Source: Opitutus sp. ER46 (lineage in GTDB: Bacteria > Verrucomicrobiota > Verrucomicrobiia > Opitutales > Opitutaceae). Taken from it: 64,000 nucleotides of DNA. The position numbers and the translations under genes were made by a program. The notes beneath the pieces are model-generated. The model saw only the letters and a list, made by a program, of their open reading frames with translations, searched no databases and was not told the DNA's origin. Positions 7,828 through 16,195 of the stretch are shown here, piece after piece; positions within the stretch are counted from its first letter, which is position 1, and every line of letters begins with the position of its first letter. Location of the stretch: positions 1-64,000 of the forward strand of contig NZ_QAYX01000020.1 of NCBI RefSeq assembly GCF_003054705.1, in the 5' to 3' direction.

Positions 7828-8025
7828 CAGCAGATGAAAATGATTCGACATGATGGCGTAGGTGAGGATCTCAACCCCGGCGAAGTCTGCCACCTGCCAC
7901 AGCTGCCGCCGCAGGATCTCCTTGGCGGTCGTGCCGAACATCCACTCCCCGTTCACCGTCCGGCTGATCAAGTGGTACACGCCCGGTTCCCGCTCCGAGT
8001 TCACTTTGATCCGCGCGCGCCGCAT
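7780..8025 (-). pseudogene. Truncated RAYT transposase, copy 3
   Basis: The 81-codon frame matches the first 65 or so residues of copies 1 and 2, up to and including the HUH motif (MSNHFHLL). It then runs into the end of element copy 2 (residues ERAKGDRHANGLTRR are encoded by that end). The catalytic tyrosine region and everything after it are missing. It is a non-functional remnant that marks a nested insertion or deletion. Confidence 0.85.
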
Positions 8026-8070
8026 GCGCTATCGACAATTGTTTTTTACCTTCTAGTCAATCCATTTGCG

Positions 8071-8132
8071 TGTCTGTCCCCCTTGGCTCTCTTGTCTGTC
8101 CCCCTTGGCTCTCTTGTCCCCGTTGGCTCTCT
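8071..8132. repeat. Tandem RAYT inner-end repeats
   Basis: The 22-bp end (tgtctgtcccccttggctct plus ct) is present twice in perfect tandem (8071-8092 and 8093-8114). A degenerate third copy missing part of the unit follows (8115-8132). This closes the RAYT-rich segment. The last about 75 bp before the TPR gene hold nothing recognisable. Confidence 0.75.
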
Positions 8133-8209
8133 CCTCCGCTGCCGGCTTTCCAGCTTCCAAATATCGGTTACTCAGGTTCGCCGCTACGGGAAACACGAGC
8201 GGCTGCGGT

Positions 8210-10390
8210 TCAGGTTTTCAGGTCCGGCTTCCGCTCCCCACGCACGGCCTGCAGCAGCAGGTGCGGAAACGTGGGGCTGCGGTCGAGCTCGCGCGCGCGA
8301 CTGAAGTAGCGCTCGCGCTGCTCTGGATAGCGCACCCCGAGCGCGGTGAAGAGCACCCGGAGCTCGTCGGAAAACATCGGCGTCTGCAGGATCGCGTCGT
8401 GGTCGACCGGAGCCGTCCCGCGGCAGCCCTGCGCGAGGCGCCGACCATACTGGTCCTCCTTGGCCATCGCTTCCAGCGCCTGCTGGAAATGCGTCTCCGC
8501 ACCCTGCCCATCGCCGGCCGCCTGCGCCGCGAGCATCATGATCAACCGGTGCTGGCTCTCCGCCCCTTTGATCTTCGCCGCAGCCGTCGCTGCGTCCGTA
8601 TGCGACCTGCGGTCCACGGCGGCCTCAAACTCTGCCTGCGCCGTCTTGACCCGGCGCAGCAGCGCAGCGGCCGTCACTTCATCACCTAACACGTAAGCCA
8701 ACTGGGCCGAGAGGTAGTAATTCAGCATCTCGCCGTCCTCCCCAGCATGCCTGGCTCGAAATGCGGCAATAAAGCTCGCGATCGCCCTCTCGCCGGCGGC
8801 GCGGTTAGGCGTCCGAGTCTGGGACAGCACGAGTTCGTCCAAAAACGCGCCGGCGTCGTCCGGCTGAGCCACGGCGCGCGCATGGGCATTGGACTGCAAT
8901 TCATCAAATCGACCGAGCGCCAGCAGCGCGTCACGCCTCCGCAGCTCAATCGCTCCGCCGCCCACCCCGTCTTTTGCCGCCTGTTCCAGCAGCGGCAGCG
9001 CGTCCGCGTAACGTCCCTGCCCCATGAGGTCGGTCGCCAGCGCGTACGTGGCATAGGCACACGGTACTTTCGCCCGCAGCGCCCGCTCATAGAAGGGGCG
9101 CGCCGCCGCCGGATCCAACAGCAGCCGGCCGTATAGGTACATCATGGCACCGTCGCCTGGTTCGGCCTGCAGGGCGGAGTGGTATTGGGCCGTAAGGTCG
9201 AAGTCCGGAAACGAGCGGTCCATCACGAACTGGTAAGTGCGATGCCATTCGACCAGCACGGGGCGATCCGACAGCCGCGACTCCAGCACGCGCCGGGCAT
9301 CAGCCGGTGGCAGCAAGGCAACGAGCAGCCGCAGAGCCAGGTCGTCGTTCGGCTGCAAGCGCACGTAGTTTCCGATGTACTCCTGCCCCGCCGCGTCGCC
9401 GAGATACGCGGACAAGGCCGACTGCCGCGAAGCGAGATTCGGTTCAATCCATTGCGCGATCTGCGCCTTGCGGACCACCCCGCTGCGGGACGACATGGAG
9501 ACGGTCTTCGGTGGTTTCTCGAAGAAGAACTCCGGTCTCGGCAGATGGTACCAGAGACGATTAGCGTGCAAGGTCACCGGGCGTGGCGCCTCCTTGGCTG
9601 CTACTGCCGTGTCCGGATAGTACGTCACCTGCTCAGTGTACAGGATCGCCGCCCGATCCGGATTCACGATCAGCACGCGACGGTCGAACGGGCGGGAGAA
9701 GAAGCCTAGCCGGGCATCGAAGGTTTCGACTCCGTTTCGTCCTGGCGCACCACGCAACGTGAACTCACCCGCACTCGCCTCGATCAGCTTCGGAACCCCG
9801 GGCTTGAGCGGATATTCCGTGCCGTTGAGTGTCACGACGTAGGGTTCCGGCAGTCCCGATACGACCGCGACGCGCAACGTGTTTCCGCTAAACGCGCACG
9901 CGACCAGATAAACCACGCCGGCGACCAGCGCCACCACTCCTGCCACGGGGATAAGCTCGGACCATCTCGCGCGCCGTCGCGCGGGGGCCACGGCCGCCCG
10001 CTGCCCGGCCGACGTGGCAGTTTCCATGTCCGCCGGCTTTGCTCCCGGAGCCAACCGCGCCAGCGCCGCCTCGACCTCCGGTGTCACATCGCGTCCGCCC
10101 GTCAGGTTCTGGTGCAGCGACTGGATCGTATAAATGATGCCCCACGGGACGCCCCACCAGCCCAGGAGCAGGGAAATCAACGTGAACGGCAGACCCTTCA
10201 GGATGCTGTTCTGTCCCGGCGGCAAAAAATAGATAGCCGTGGCCCTCTTGAAGCTCATCACCACGAATGAGAAATTGTAGCTGTAGATCACGAACCGCCC
10301 GCCACGCTCGATCTCCTGACGGAGGGTTTCAGGGGAGTGCCCCTCGGTGCCGATGATCTTGATGTTCCCTGGCGAGCTCCAGATTTCCAT
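8210..10390 (-). CDS. Membrane-anchored TPR protein of unknown function
   Basis: The product is about 726 residues. An N-terminal domain (residues about 1-75, including GGRFVIYSYNFSFVVMSFKR) is followed by two membrane segments around GLPFTLISLLLGWWGVPWG. There is another helix near 150-170 (VAGVVALVAGVVYLVACAF), then a beta-rich stretch and a long TPR-like helical C-terminus. The N-terminal arrangement recurs in uncharacterised TPR membrane proteins of several phyla. ATG 10390 (MEIWSSPGN) was chosen because the open frame before it lacks conserved character; 10450 is the longest option. The role is unknown; assembly or scaffolding at the membrane is a guess. It is bordered by RAYT debris downstream and a large non-coding gap upstream. 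Confidence 0.65.
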   Translation of the reverse strand: MEIWSSPGNIKIIGTEGHSPETLRQEIERGGRFVIYSYNFSFVVMSFKRATAIYFLPPGQNSILKGLPFTLISLLLGWWGVPWGIIYTIQSLHQNLTGGRDVTPEVEAALARLAPGAKPADMETATSAGQRAAVAPARRRARWSELIPVAGVVALVAGVVYLVACAFSGNTLRVAVVSGLPEPYVVTLNGTEYPLKPGVPKLIEASAGEFTLRGAPGRNGVETFDARLGFFSRPFDRRVLIVNPDRAAILYTEQVTYYPDTAVAAKEAPRPVTLHANRLWYHLPRPEFFFEKPPKTVSMSSRSGVVRKAQIAQWIEPNLASRQSALSAYLGDAAGQEYIGNYVRLQPNDDLALRLLVALLPPADARRVLESRLSDRPVLVEWHRTYQFVMDRSFPDFDLTAQYHSALQAEPGDGAMMYLYGRLLLDPAAARPFYERALRAKVPCAYATYALATDLMGQGRYADALPLLEQAAKDGVGGGAIELRRRDALLALGRFDELQSNAHARAVAQPDDAGAFLDELVLSQTRTPNRAAGERAIASFIAAFRARHAGEDGEMLNYYLSAQLAYVLGDEVTAAALLRRVKTAQAEFEAAVDRRSHTDAATAAAKIKGAESQHRLIMMLAAQAAGDGQGAETHFQQALEAMAKEDQYGRRLAQGCRGTAPVDHDAILQTPMFSDELRVLFTALGVRYPEQRERYFSRARELDRSPTFPHLLLQAVRGERKPDLKT

Positions 10391-10704
10391 GGGGAATGCC
10401 TGCGCCCAGCAAGGCACGCGACTCCGCACCTGCGGCACCACGGCAGCCACCGTGCTGGACAGCAGCCACTAAGATTGGCCGACGAGAAACCATGCCGCCG
10501 CCCCGGCGTCAATCGTGCCAGTTTTTCGCGGTGCGAAAACTTCTCCGTCCTTACCTCCTTCACTCCTTACCCGTTACTCAGCGCCATCGGCGCTCCAGTC
10601 GGACGCCCGGGGTTTGGCATAACCTCGTTGTCGCGCCAAAGCCTTTGGCGAAAGCGGATGTGTAAAAGGTAAGGGACCGCTGACGCCGGACGCTTCGCTC
10701 GCTC

Positions 10705-10766
10705 GAGATAACTAGCCAGATTTGGCTAGTTAGCTGAGCTAACGCGCCAGATCTGGCGGTTATCTC
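10705..10766. repeat. Cloverleaf-like nested palindrome
   Basis: An outer 8-bp stem (gagataac 10705-10712 with gttatctc 10759-10766) encloses three successive hairpins. They are tagccagatttggcta (10713-10728), gttagctgagctaac (10729-10743, 7 bp around one base) and cgccagatctggcg (10745-10758, perfect). The whole 62-bp unit is also an imperfect palindrome centred on 10736. It is not a tRNA because it has no T-loop or D-loop consensus. Its nature is unknown. Confidence 0.75.
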
Positions 10767-11021
10767 CAGTTGACCTGCCGGCGTGGCCGCCGGCGGGAGG
10801 CAGGTGATCCCATGGCTTACCTGGCTCGCCCTTCTCCGGGGTCGAACGCGCACTGCGCCCGGGTGGAGGCTCAAGGACGCCCGCGCGCGACCCGCGCCCC
10901 CGGGTGCGGCCGCCCGGCCGATGCCTCACCTACCGCCAGCCAGGATCGCGGAAATCGCGCGGGAATCGGCCCCGCTCGGCCTCGGCAAGACCCCAAGGGC
11001 CCCAAAGGGGCGACCGCGTTC

Positions 11022-11077
11022 TGTGACGCCGTGACGCTGACCCCATCTGCCAGAAACGAGGGCGTCACGGCGTCACA
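11022..11077. repeat. Perfect 16-bp inverted repeat upstream of AMP nucleosidase
   Basis: tgtgacgccgtgacgc (11022-11037) is repeated in exact reverse complement at 11062-11077, with a 24-nt loop, and is followed by atttt. Each arm also contains the direct repeat gtgacgc/gtgacgc. It could be a protein-binding operator pair or a weak terminator. It lies 119 bp before the start of the downstream gene. Confidence 0.7.
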
Positions 11078-11195
11078 TTTTGGGGGTACAGACGCGGCTG
11101 GCGACGACTGCGTGAGTGCGGCCCAGGCTCGCTCGGCCGGTCCCCCCGGCCATTTTTGACGTGTCATAAGGGGGCTCTCCCGGCAGAACCTCGCC

Positions 11196-11966
11196 ATGAA
11201 GACTCGTCGCGAGATCGTCGAAAACTGGCTGCCCCGGTACACCGGCGTGCCCCTGGCCAAGTTCGGCGACTACATCCTCCTCACGAATTTCGACAACTAC
11301 GTCGAAATGTTCGCCCGCTGGCACAAGGTGCCGGTCCACGGCCGCGAGAAGCCGATGTCCAGCGCCACCGCCGACGACATCACCATCATCAATTTCGGCA
11401 TGGGCAGCGCCACCGCCGCCACGGTCATGGACCTCCTCAGCGCCATCAAACCCAAGGCCGTCCTCTTCCTCGGCAAGTGCGGCGGACTCAAGCACCGCGC
11501 CTCCGTCGGCGACCTGATTCTCCCCATCGCCGGCATCCGCGGCGAGGGTACCAGCAACGACTACTTTCCGCCCGAGGTCCCCGCCCTGCCCTCCTTCGCC
11601 CTCCAGAAGGCCATCTCGACCACCATCCGCGATCACGCGCGCGACTACTGGACCGGCACCGTTTACACCACCAACCGCCGCGTCTGGGAGCACGACGACG
11701 AGTTCAAGCAGTACCTCCAGAAGATCCGCGCCCTGTGCATCGACATGGAAACCGCGACCATCTTCATGACCGGTTTCTACAACGAGATTCCGACGGGAGC
11801 ACTGCTCCTCGTCTCCGACCAGCCCATGACGCCCGAGGGCGTGAAGACCGCCGAGAGCGATCGCCAGGTGAATGAAAAATACGTCCGCGACCACCTGCGC
11901 ATCGGCATCAATTCGTTGAAGCAGCTCATAAACAAGGGCCTCACGGTGAAGCACCTTCAGTTCTAA
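11196..11966 (+). CDS. amn: AMP nucleosidase, short form
   Basis: It probably hydrolyses AMP to adenine and ribose 5-phosphate. The 256-residue protein corresponds to the catalytic, nucleoside-phosphorylase-fold half of E. coli Amn and lacks the N-terminal regulatory domain. Short forms of this kind occur in Bacteroidetes, Chlamydiae and relatives. Family features visible are NFGMGSATAATVMDLL, LFLGKCGGLKH (phosphate/ribose loop), the CIDMETATIFM segment with the substrate-contacting Met-Glu pair, and LLLVSDQPM with the catalytic aspartate. It is a single gene with its own hairpin terminator. MTA/SAH nucleosidase is a less likely alternative. Confidence 0.85.
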   Translation: MKTRREIVENWLPRYTGVPLAKFGDYILLTNFDNYVEMFARWHKVPVHGREKPMSSATADDITIINFGMGSATAATVMDLLSAIKPKAVLFLGKCGGLKHRASVGDLILPIAGIRGEGTSNDYFPPEVPALPSFALQKAISTTIRDHARDYWTGTVYTTNRRVWEHDDEFKQYLQKIRALCIDMETATIFMTGFYNEIPTGALLLVSDQPMTPEGVKTAESDRQVNEKYVRDHLRIGINSLKQLINKGLTVKHLQF

Positions 11967-11989
11967 CAGTTTTCGCTGCGCGAAAACTG
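11967..11989 (+). terminator. Hairpin after AMP nucleosidase
   Basis: cagttttcgc (11967-11976) pairs perfectly with gcgaaaactg (11980-11989) around the loop tgc, starting at the base after the stop codon. It is the same hairpin type as at 1864-1894. Confidence 0.75.
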
Positions 11990-12134
11990 ATAGGGTTGGA
12001 GGATCGAACCGGAGTCGGGGGTTGGGGTTTTGGGCCGCGAAGCGGGGACCAGGTGATTGTGCCGCGATTCGGGCCCTACATTGGCGGTTCGACTTTGCGC
12101 GTTCTGCACATTCTAGCGGCTAAAACCTCGCTGT

Positions 12135-13277
12135 TCAGTCGCTTTGATTCACGCCTGCGCGGCGGACGCGGGGCTCGTCGCCCGCGGCGAATGTCATCCA
12201 GAAGGGCACGAAGGTTTCGGTGCCGGCGAGGTTTACCTGCGTCCAGATCACGTATGGCCCGGCCGCTTTCACCGTCAGATTGAATGCCATCGCGGGGTGG
12301 ATCGCATCGGGACGCGCGAGCGGGTCGGCCTGCATCGGATGCAGGTGCGCAAAGCCGCTGCGCTCCACATCGAACGCCACGAGGTGCGCGTACGCGCCCA
12401 TCACCGGCTCCAATGGCACCGCCCCGCCGCTGGCGCGCGTGATTTCAAAGGTGAAGTCCACCGGCTCGCCCACGCGCAAGGGCCGCGCCGGCCGTAGCGT
12501 GAAGCGATAGCCATCGCGCTCAACCGTCTGCCGCGGCGTGCGATCGGACATCCCGTGGCGAGCTGACACCGCGCCCGCGCCGGCTGCCGCCGCCACCTGC
12601 AGATCGGTGCTCGCGTACAGCCCGCGCGTCGTCGCTACCGGCGTGAAATCCGCAAACAGCCGGTACGTCCCCTCGGCTCGCGGCGTGAACGCGAACCGCC
12701 ACTCCCCCGCCGCGTCCCCCGGCTGCGGGTGCAGGTGCTGGTAATCGGTCAACGTCGGGTCCACCGCCATCAGGTGCAGCCGCTGGGTGTGCACGACCAG
12801 CAGGTCCTCCGGCCCAACCGGCTTGCCGCTGGCAGTGCGCAGCGAGAGTACCGCCTCCACCGGACGCCCCTGCGCCGCGGGCAGCGCCGTTGCGACTCGC
12901 GCGGACACCGGCGAGCGCGCCTCGGTCACCCGCACAAATTGCGGTGCCGCGGGATCGCAGAACTCGACGGTGCTGCCGCCCTGCGCCCGGAAATCCATGT
13001 GATTCAGGTTCGTCCCCGTCGGCAGGAGCCGCATGCCGACGTACACCGCCACCGCGCCCGCCGTGATCAGAAGCAACTGTAGCGCCCGCGCCCCGCCCCG
13101 CCCCGACCTCGGCACCGCCGAACCGGCCGAAGCCGTCGCCGCCGCCTCGCGGTGCCCCGCCGCTCCCGGCGCCGGCTCGCGTTCCGCCGTCCGGGTCCGG
13201 CCAGTCGCTGCCGACACGCCACGCTCCGCCGCGGCGCCCGTGGTCGTCGTGTCCGGTCCGTCGAGGTCCTGCCTCAT
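12135..13277 (-). CDS. Membrane-anchored protein with two HLHP-containing domains, probable copper handling
   Basis: The 380-residue protein has a disordered N-terminus (1-60), one membrane helix (66-82, LQLLLITAGAVAVYVGM), and two extracytoplasmic beta-sandwich-like halves. Each half carries an HLHP motif (DYQHLHPQ and FAHLHPM), suggesting paired metal-binding sites. I do not recognise a named family. Its start overlaps the stop of the SCO gene by four bases (ATGA), so the two are translationally coupled. With the adjacent cytochrome oxidase locus, this points to copper delivery or binding in the periplasm. The function is inferred from context and histidine motifs only. Confidence 0.65.
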   Translation of the reverse strand: MRQDLDGPDTTTTGAAAERGVSAATGRTRTAEREPAPGAAGHREAAATASAGSAVPRSGRGGARALQLLLITAGAVAVYVGMRLLPTGTNLNHMDFRAQGGSTVEFCDPAAPQFVRVTEARSPVSARVATALPAAQGRPVEAVLSLRTASGKPVGPEDLLVVHTQRLHLMAVDPTLTDYQHLHPQPGDAAGEWRFAFTPRAEGTYRLFADFTPVATTRGLYASTDLQVAAAAGAGAVSARHGMSDRTPRQTVERDGYRFTLRPARPLRVGEPVDFTFEITRASGGAVPLEPVMGAYAHLVAFDVERSGFAHLHPMQADPLARPDAIHPAMAFNLTVKAAGPYVIWTQVNLAGTETFVPFWMTFAAGDEPRVRRAGVNQSD

Positions 13278-14176
13278 GATTTGTGCATCCTCGCCACGAA
13301 CTCCTTCGGCTCCCACTGGCTGCCGTCCGCGCGGTGCGCGATCTTGCCGTCCTCGTTGATCAGCAGGGTCGTCAACGTGTGGTTGATCAGGTCGCCCTGG
13401 AACTCCGCGATCACGCCGAACTGCGCGAGCAGGTCCTTGATCGTCGGCTCCGGCCCCGTCAGGAACGTGAAGTTGCTCGTGTCGATGTTTCGCCCCTCGG
13501 CGTACTGCTTGAGGATGCCCGGCGTGTCGTACGCGGGATCGAGCGTGATCGAGATCAACTCGAGGTTCTTCACCTGCGCCTCGCGCGCGAGCCGCTGCGT
13601 CGCGCGCATCTTCTCGGTCGCCGCCGGGCACATCGTCGCCACCGGACACCGGGTATAGATGAAGTTCAGCATGATTTGCTTCCCACGGTAGCGCTCGAAC
13701 TGCACCACCCGGCCGTTCTGGTCGTAGAGCGCAAACGCCGGCGCCTTCTCCCCCACCTCGCGGTAAACCTTGCGGCCGCGCTCCTGCGTGTCCTCCCGCA
13801 ACCGGCGCGCCGCGTCGGCCACGGTGTCGTCGGCCACTTTGTCGGCGATGAATATCCGCTCGAGCCGGAAGTCGCCGTCCGGCACTGGCACGAGATCGCC
13901 GCGAATCCGGTCGCCCACCTTCACCAGCTTCAGGTCGGCCTCCGACACCGCGAAGTCCATCGTCATGGCCGGCATGAGCCCCTTGATCGGGTCGTGCCGC
14001 ACGCGCAGCGAATGCGCCTCGGGCGTCACGCGCAGCACCTCGCCGGTGAGCGGGTAGCGCTTCTCGGCACTCGCGGTCTTGCCGGACGCGGCCGGCTGGT
14101 CCGCGGAGGCGGAGCGGCTGCACGCCGCGGTCATCAGCGCGAACACCGTCAGGACGAGGCCGACATAAGTTCTCAT
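13274..14176 (-). CDS. SCO1/SenC-type copper chaperone with N-terminal CusF-like domain
   Basis: This lipoprotein (lipobox MTAAC, C19) first has a CusF-like copper-binding domain (residues about 40-115, with the LMPAMTMDF motif). A thioredoxin-fold SCO domain follows (about 143-298). SCO proteins deliver copper to the CuA site of oxidase subunit II. The usual CX3C metal site is replaced here by CX5C (TRCPVATMC, C177 and C183). The distal histidine is present (DLINHTL, H266). ATG 14176 gives the signal peptide; the longer frame to 14278 would precede it with unlikely sequence. It is transcribed divergently from ctaA and coupled to the HLHP protein downstream. Confidence 0.85.
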   Translation of the reverse strand: MRTYVGLVLTVFALMTAACSRSASADQPAASGKTASAEKRYPLTGEVLRVTPEAHSLRVRHDPIKGLMPAMTMDFAVSEADLKLVKVGDRIRGDLVPVPDGDFRLERIFIADKVADDTVADAARRLREDTQERGRKVYREVGEKAPAFALYDQNGRVVQFERYRGKQIMLNFIYTRCPVATMCPAATEKMRATQRLAREAQVKNLELISITLDPAYDTPGILKQYAEGRNIDTSNFTFLTGPEPTIKDLLAQFGVIAEFQGDLINHTLTTLLINEDGKIAHRADGSQWEPKEFVARMHKS

Positions 14177-14261
14177 GCGGACACCGATTCCCCGGACCGA
14201 AAATTTGTCAAAGCGGTTGCCGTCACCGGCATCCGCAGTTCCTTCCGGCTGTTCCGTCTCA

Positions 14262-15239
14262 ATGGATCTCCCGCCCACATCCCACCGGAGTCCGAATCAC
14301 CGCACCGGCCTCGCGTTCTTCGCGGCGCTCGGGAGCGCGTGGGTTTTCGTGCTCGTCACCCTAGGCGCCTTCACCACGAGCATCGGTGCGGGCATGGTCT
14401 TCCCCGACTGGCCGTTGTCCAACGGCTCGCTCAACCCGCATGGCTGGCTCGAGAACATCGCGATGTTCGCCGAGCACTCGCACCGGCTGAGCGCCGGACT
14501 GATGAGCCTGATCACCATCGGGCTCGCGCTCTGGATCTGGCGCACCGACGAGCGTCCCTGGTTGCGGCGGCTGGCGTGGTTTGCCGTGGCGCTGGTGCTG
14601 GCGCAGGCGCTGGTGGGCGGTCTGCGCGTGCTGCTCGACCGGTTTCACCTCGAGGCGATCGAGACCAGCGTGGGGCGGCTGTTCGCCATGCTGCACGCGG
14701 TGCTGGCGCAATTGTTCGTATGCAACCTGATCGCCATCGCGGTGGCGTGCACCCGCACCTGGCGCGAGCGGGCGGTCCCGATGACCTGGCGCGTGCGGCG
14801 GCTCGGACTGCTCTGCTGCGTGCTGCTGTTCGTCCAGCTCGCGATCGCGGCCGTGATGCGCCACAGCGGCGCGGGCCTCGCGATCGAGACCTTTCCGTAC
14901 TCGACGGCCGACGGTCACTGGCTGCCGGCCGCGTGGGACTTCCGCGTCGGCATCCACTTTGCGCACCGCGCGATGGCGGTGCCGCTGGCGATCGCGTTGC
15001 CGCTGTTCGCCTTCGCGGTGCGCGGAGCCGCCGGCGCGACCGCGGCGATGCGCGCGGCCGCTTCGGCGCTGGTGGCGTTCGTGGTGCTCCAGATCCTGCT
15101 GGGCATGCAGATCATCTACACGCAGCGGCAGGCGGAGATGACCACCGGGCACGTGCTGGTGGGCGCGCTCACGTTGGCCACGACGTTCTGGCTCACGTGG
15201 TTCGCGCATCGCGACCGGATCGAGGTGCGCCATGACTGA
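14262..15239 (+). CDS. ctaA: Heme A synthase (COX15/CtaA)
   Basis: The enzyme oxidises the C8 methyl group of heme O to give heme A for cytochrome oxidase. The 325-residue protein has eight hydrophobic segments in two four-helix repeats and the expected heme-ligand histidines: EHSHR in the first half, AMLHAV, RHSGAG, and HFAHR in the second half, with TTGHVL at the last pair. ATG 14262 (MDLPPTSHR) was chosen as the start just before the first helix. The frame is open from 14175, but that part overlaps the divergent SCO promoter. It overlaps ctaB by 8 bp. Confidence 0.93.
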   Translation: MDLPPTSHRSPNHRTGLAFFAALGSAWVFVLVTLGAFTTSIGAGMVFPDWPLSNGSLNPHGWLENIAMFAEHSHRLSAGLMSLITIGLALWIWRTDERPWLRRLAWFAVALVLAQALVGGLRVLLDRFHLEAIETSVGRLFAMLHAVLAQLFVCNLIAIAVACTRTWRERAVPMTWRVRRLGLLCCVLLFVQLAIAAVMRHSGAGLAIETFPYSTADGHWLPAAWDFRVGIHFAHRAMAVPLAIALPLFAFAVRGAAGATAAMRAAASALVAFVVLQILLGMQIIYTQRQAEMTTGHVLVGALTLATTFWLTWFAHRDRIEVRHD

Positions 15240-16116
15240 CGTGGCCAACCCGCCGGCGCACTTCCGCGACTATCTCGAGCTCACGAAGCCGCGGCTGAGC
15301 CTGCTGTCGGTCATCACGGCGCTCGTCGGCTACCTCGCGGCGAAGCCCGAGGGAGACCTGCTCAAGCTGACGTTCGTCGTCGTTGGGACCTCGCTGGCGG
15401 CCGGCGGCGTGGCGGCGTTGAACCAGTGGCTGGAGCACGACACGGACGCAAAGATGCACCGTACCGCCTCGCGGCCGATTCCGTCCGGCAAGGTGGCGAC
15501 GGGCTCGGCGTTCGTGCTCGGCACGTTGATGTGCATCGCCGCGCTGTTCCTGCTCTTCGCGCAGGTGCACCCGCTCGCGGCGCTGTTCACGCTGCTGACG
15601 ATCGTATCGTACGTCGGCTGGTACACGCCGGCGAAGCGCTGGTCGACCTGGAGCACGGAGATCGGGGCGCTGGCGGGGGCGTTTCCCCCGTTGATCGGCT
15701 GGGCCGCGGGTGAAGGCCGCGTCACCGCGCTCGGCTGGGTGCTGTTCGCGGTGCTCTATTTCTGGCAGATCCCGCACTTCATGGCCATCGCCTGGGTGTA
15801 CCGGCGCGACTACTCCGCGGTGCACTTTCCGATGCTGCCGGTGCGCGACGAGGCGGGCGGCAAGGTCGCGGTCTGGTCGTTGATCAACACGGTGTTCCTG
15901 CTCGGCGTGAGCCTGCTGCCGGTGGCGTTTGGGCTGGCGACGCCCGTGTACGGGGCGGTGGCACTGCTCGGCGGCGGGTTGTTCCTCTGGCGCGCGATCG
16001 TGTTCCTGCGCCCGGTCGGCCGGGACCGGGCGGCGCGCAAGCTCTTCTACGCTTCGATCATCTATCTTCCGGTGGTGCTGGCGGCGCTTGTCGTCGACCG
16101 GCTCTTCCTGGTCTGA
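15232..16116 (+). CDS. ctaB: Protoheme IX farnesyltransferase (heme O synthase)
   Basis: This membrane prenyltransferase of the UbiA superfamily adds a farnesyl group to protoheme to make heme O, the substrate of CtaA. The 294-residue protein has about eight helices and the signature NQWLEHDTDAKMHRTASRP, which carries the first Asp-rich motif. The second conserved loop region includes YRRDYSAVHFPMLPV. Its start codon overlaps the end of ctaA, so both heme A enzymes are coupled. Confidence 0.95.
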   Translation: MTDVANPPAHFRDYLELTKPRLSLLSVITALVGYLAAKPEGDLLKLTFVVVGTSLAAGGVAALNQWLEHDTDAKMHRTASRPIPSGKVATGSAFVLGTLMCIAALFLLFAQVHPLAALFTLLTIVSYVGWYTPAKRWSTWSTEIGALAGAFPPLIGWAAGEGRVTALGWVLFAVLYFWQIPHFMAIAWVYRRDYSAVHFPMLPVRDEAGGKVAVWSLINTVFLLGVSLLPVAFGLATPVYGAVALLGGGLFLWRAIVFLRPVGRDRAARKLFYASIIYLPVVLAALVVDRLFLV

Positions 16117-16195
16117 CGCCGCCCCTCGCCGCGCGGCCCCGCCCTCCGTTCCACGCTTCCCGCTTCGTTCCCGGCCTGCCGCCGGCTCCCGCTTC

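Larger units (their letters stand above)
10391..11195. other. 0.8-kb non-coding gap with several inverted repeats
   Basis: No reading frame here has convincing protein character. The region contains a ttttcgc-ggt-gcgaaaa hairpin (10523-10539), a cloverleaf-like nested palindrome (10705-10766), a GC-rich hairpin around 10773-10804 (acctgcc/ggcaggt), and a perfect 16-bp inverted repeat (11022-11037 with 11062-11077). It separates the divergent TPR gene and AMP nucleosidase. An unannotated structured RNA or a repeat element would explain it. Confidence 0.6.

Noticed and set aside
10705-10766. A tRNA or tRNA-like gene in the cloverleaf palindrome
   Set aside because: Stem lengths and loops do not match tRNA arms, invariant T-loop and D-loop bases are missing, and the hairpins have almost no loops.
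10770-11159. A 129-codon plus-strand frame in the gap before AMP nucleosidase
   Set aside because: Composition is Arg/Pro/Ala-rich without hydrophobic pattern, it spans inverted repeats, and overlapping frames of similar length exist on both strands.
12135-14123. A single 662-residue protein merging the HLHP protein with upstream sequence
   Set aside because: The upstream third is an out-of-frame translation of the SCO gene. The true start is the ATG at 13277 that overlaps the SCO stop.
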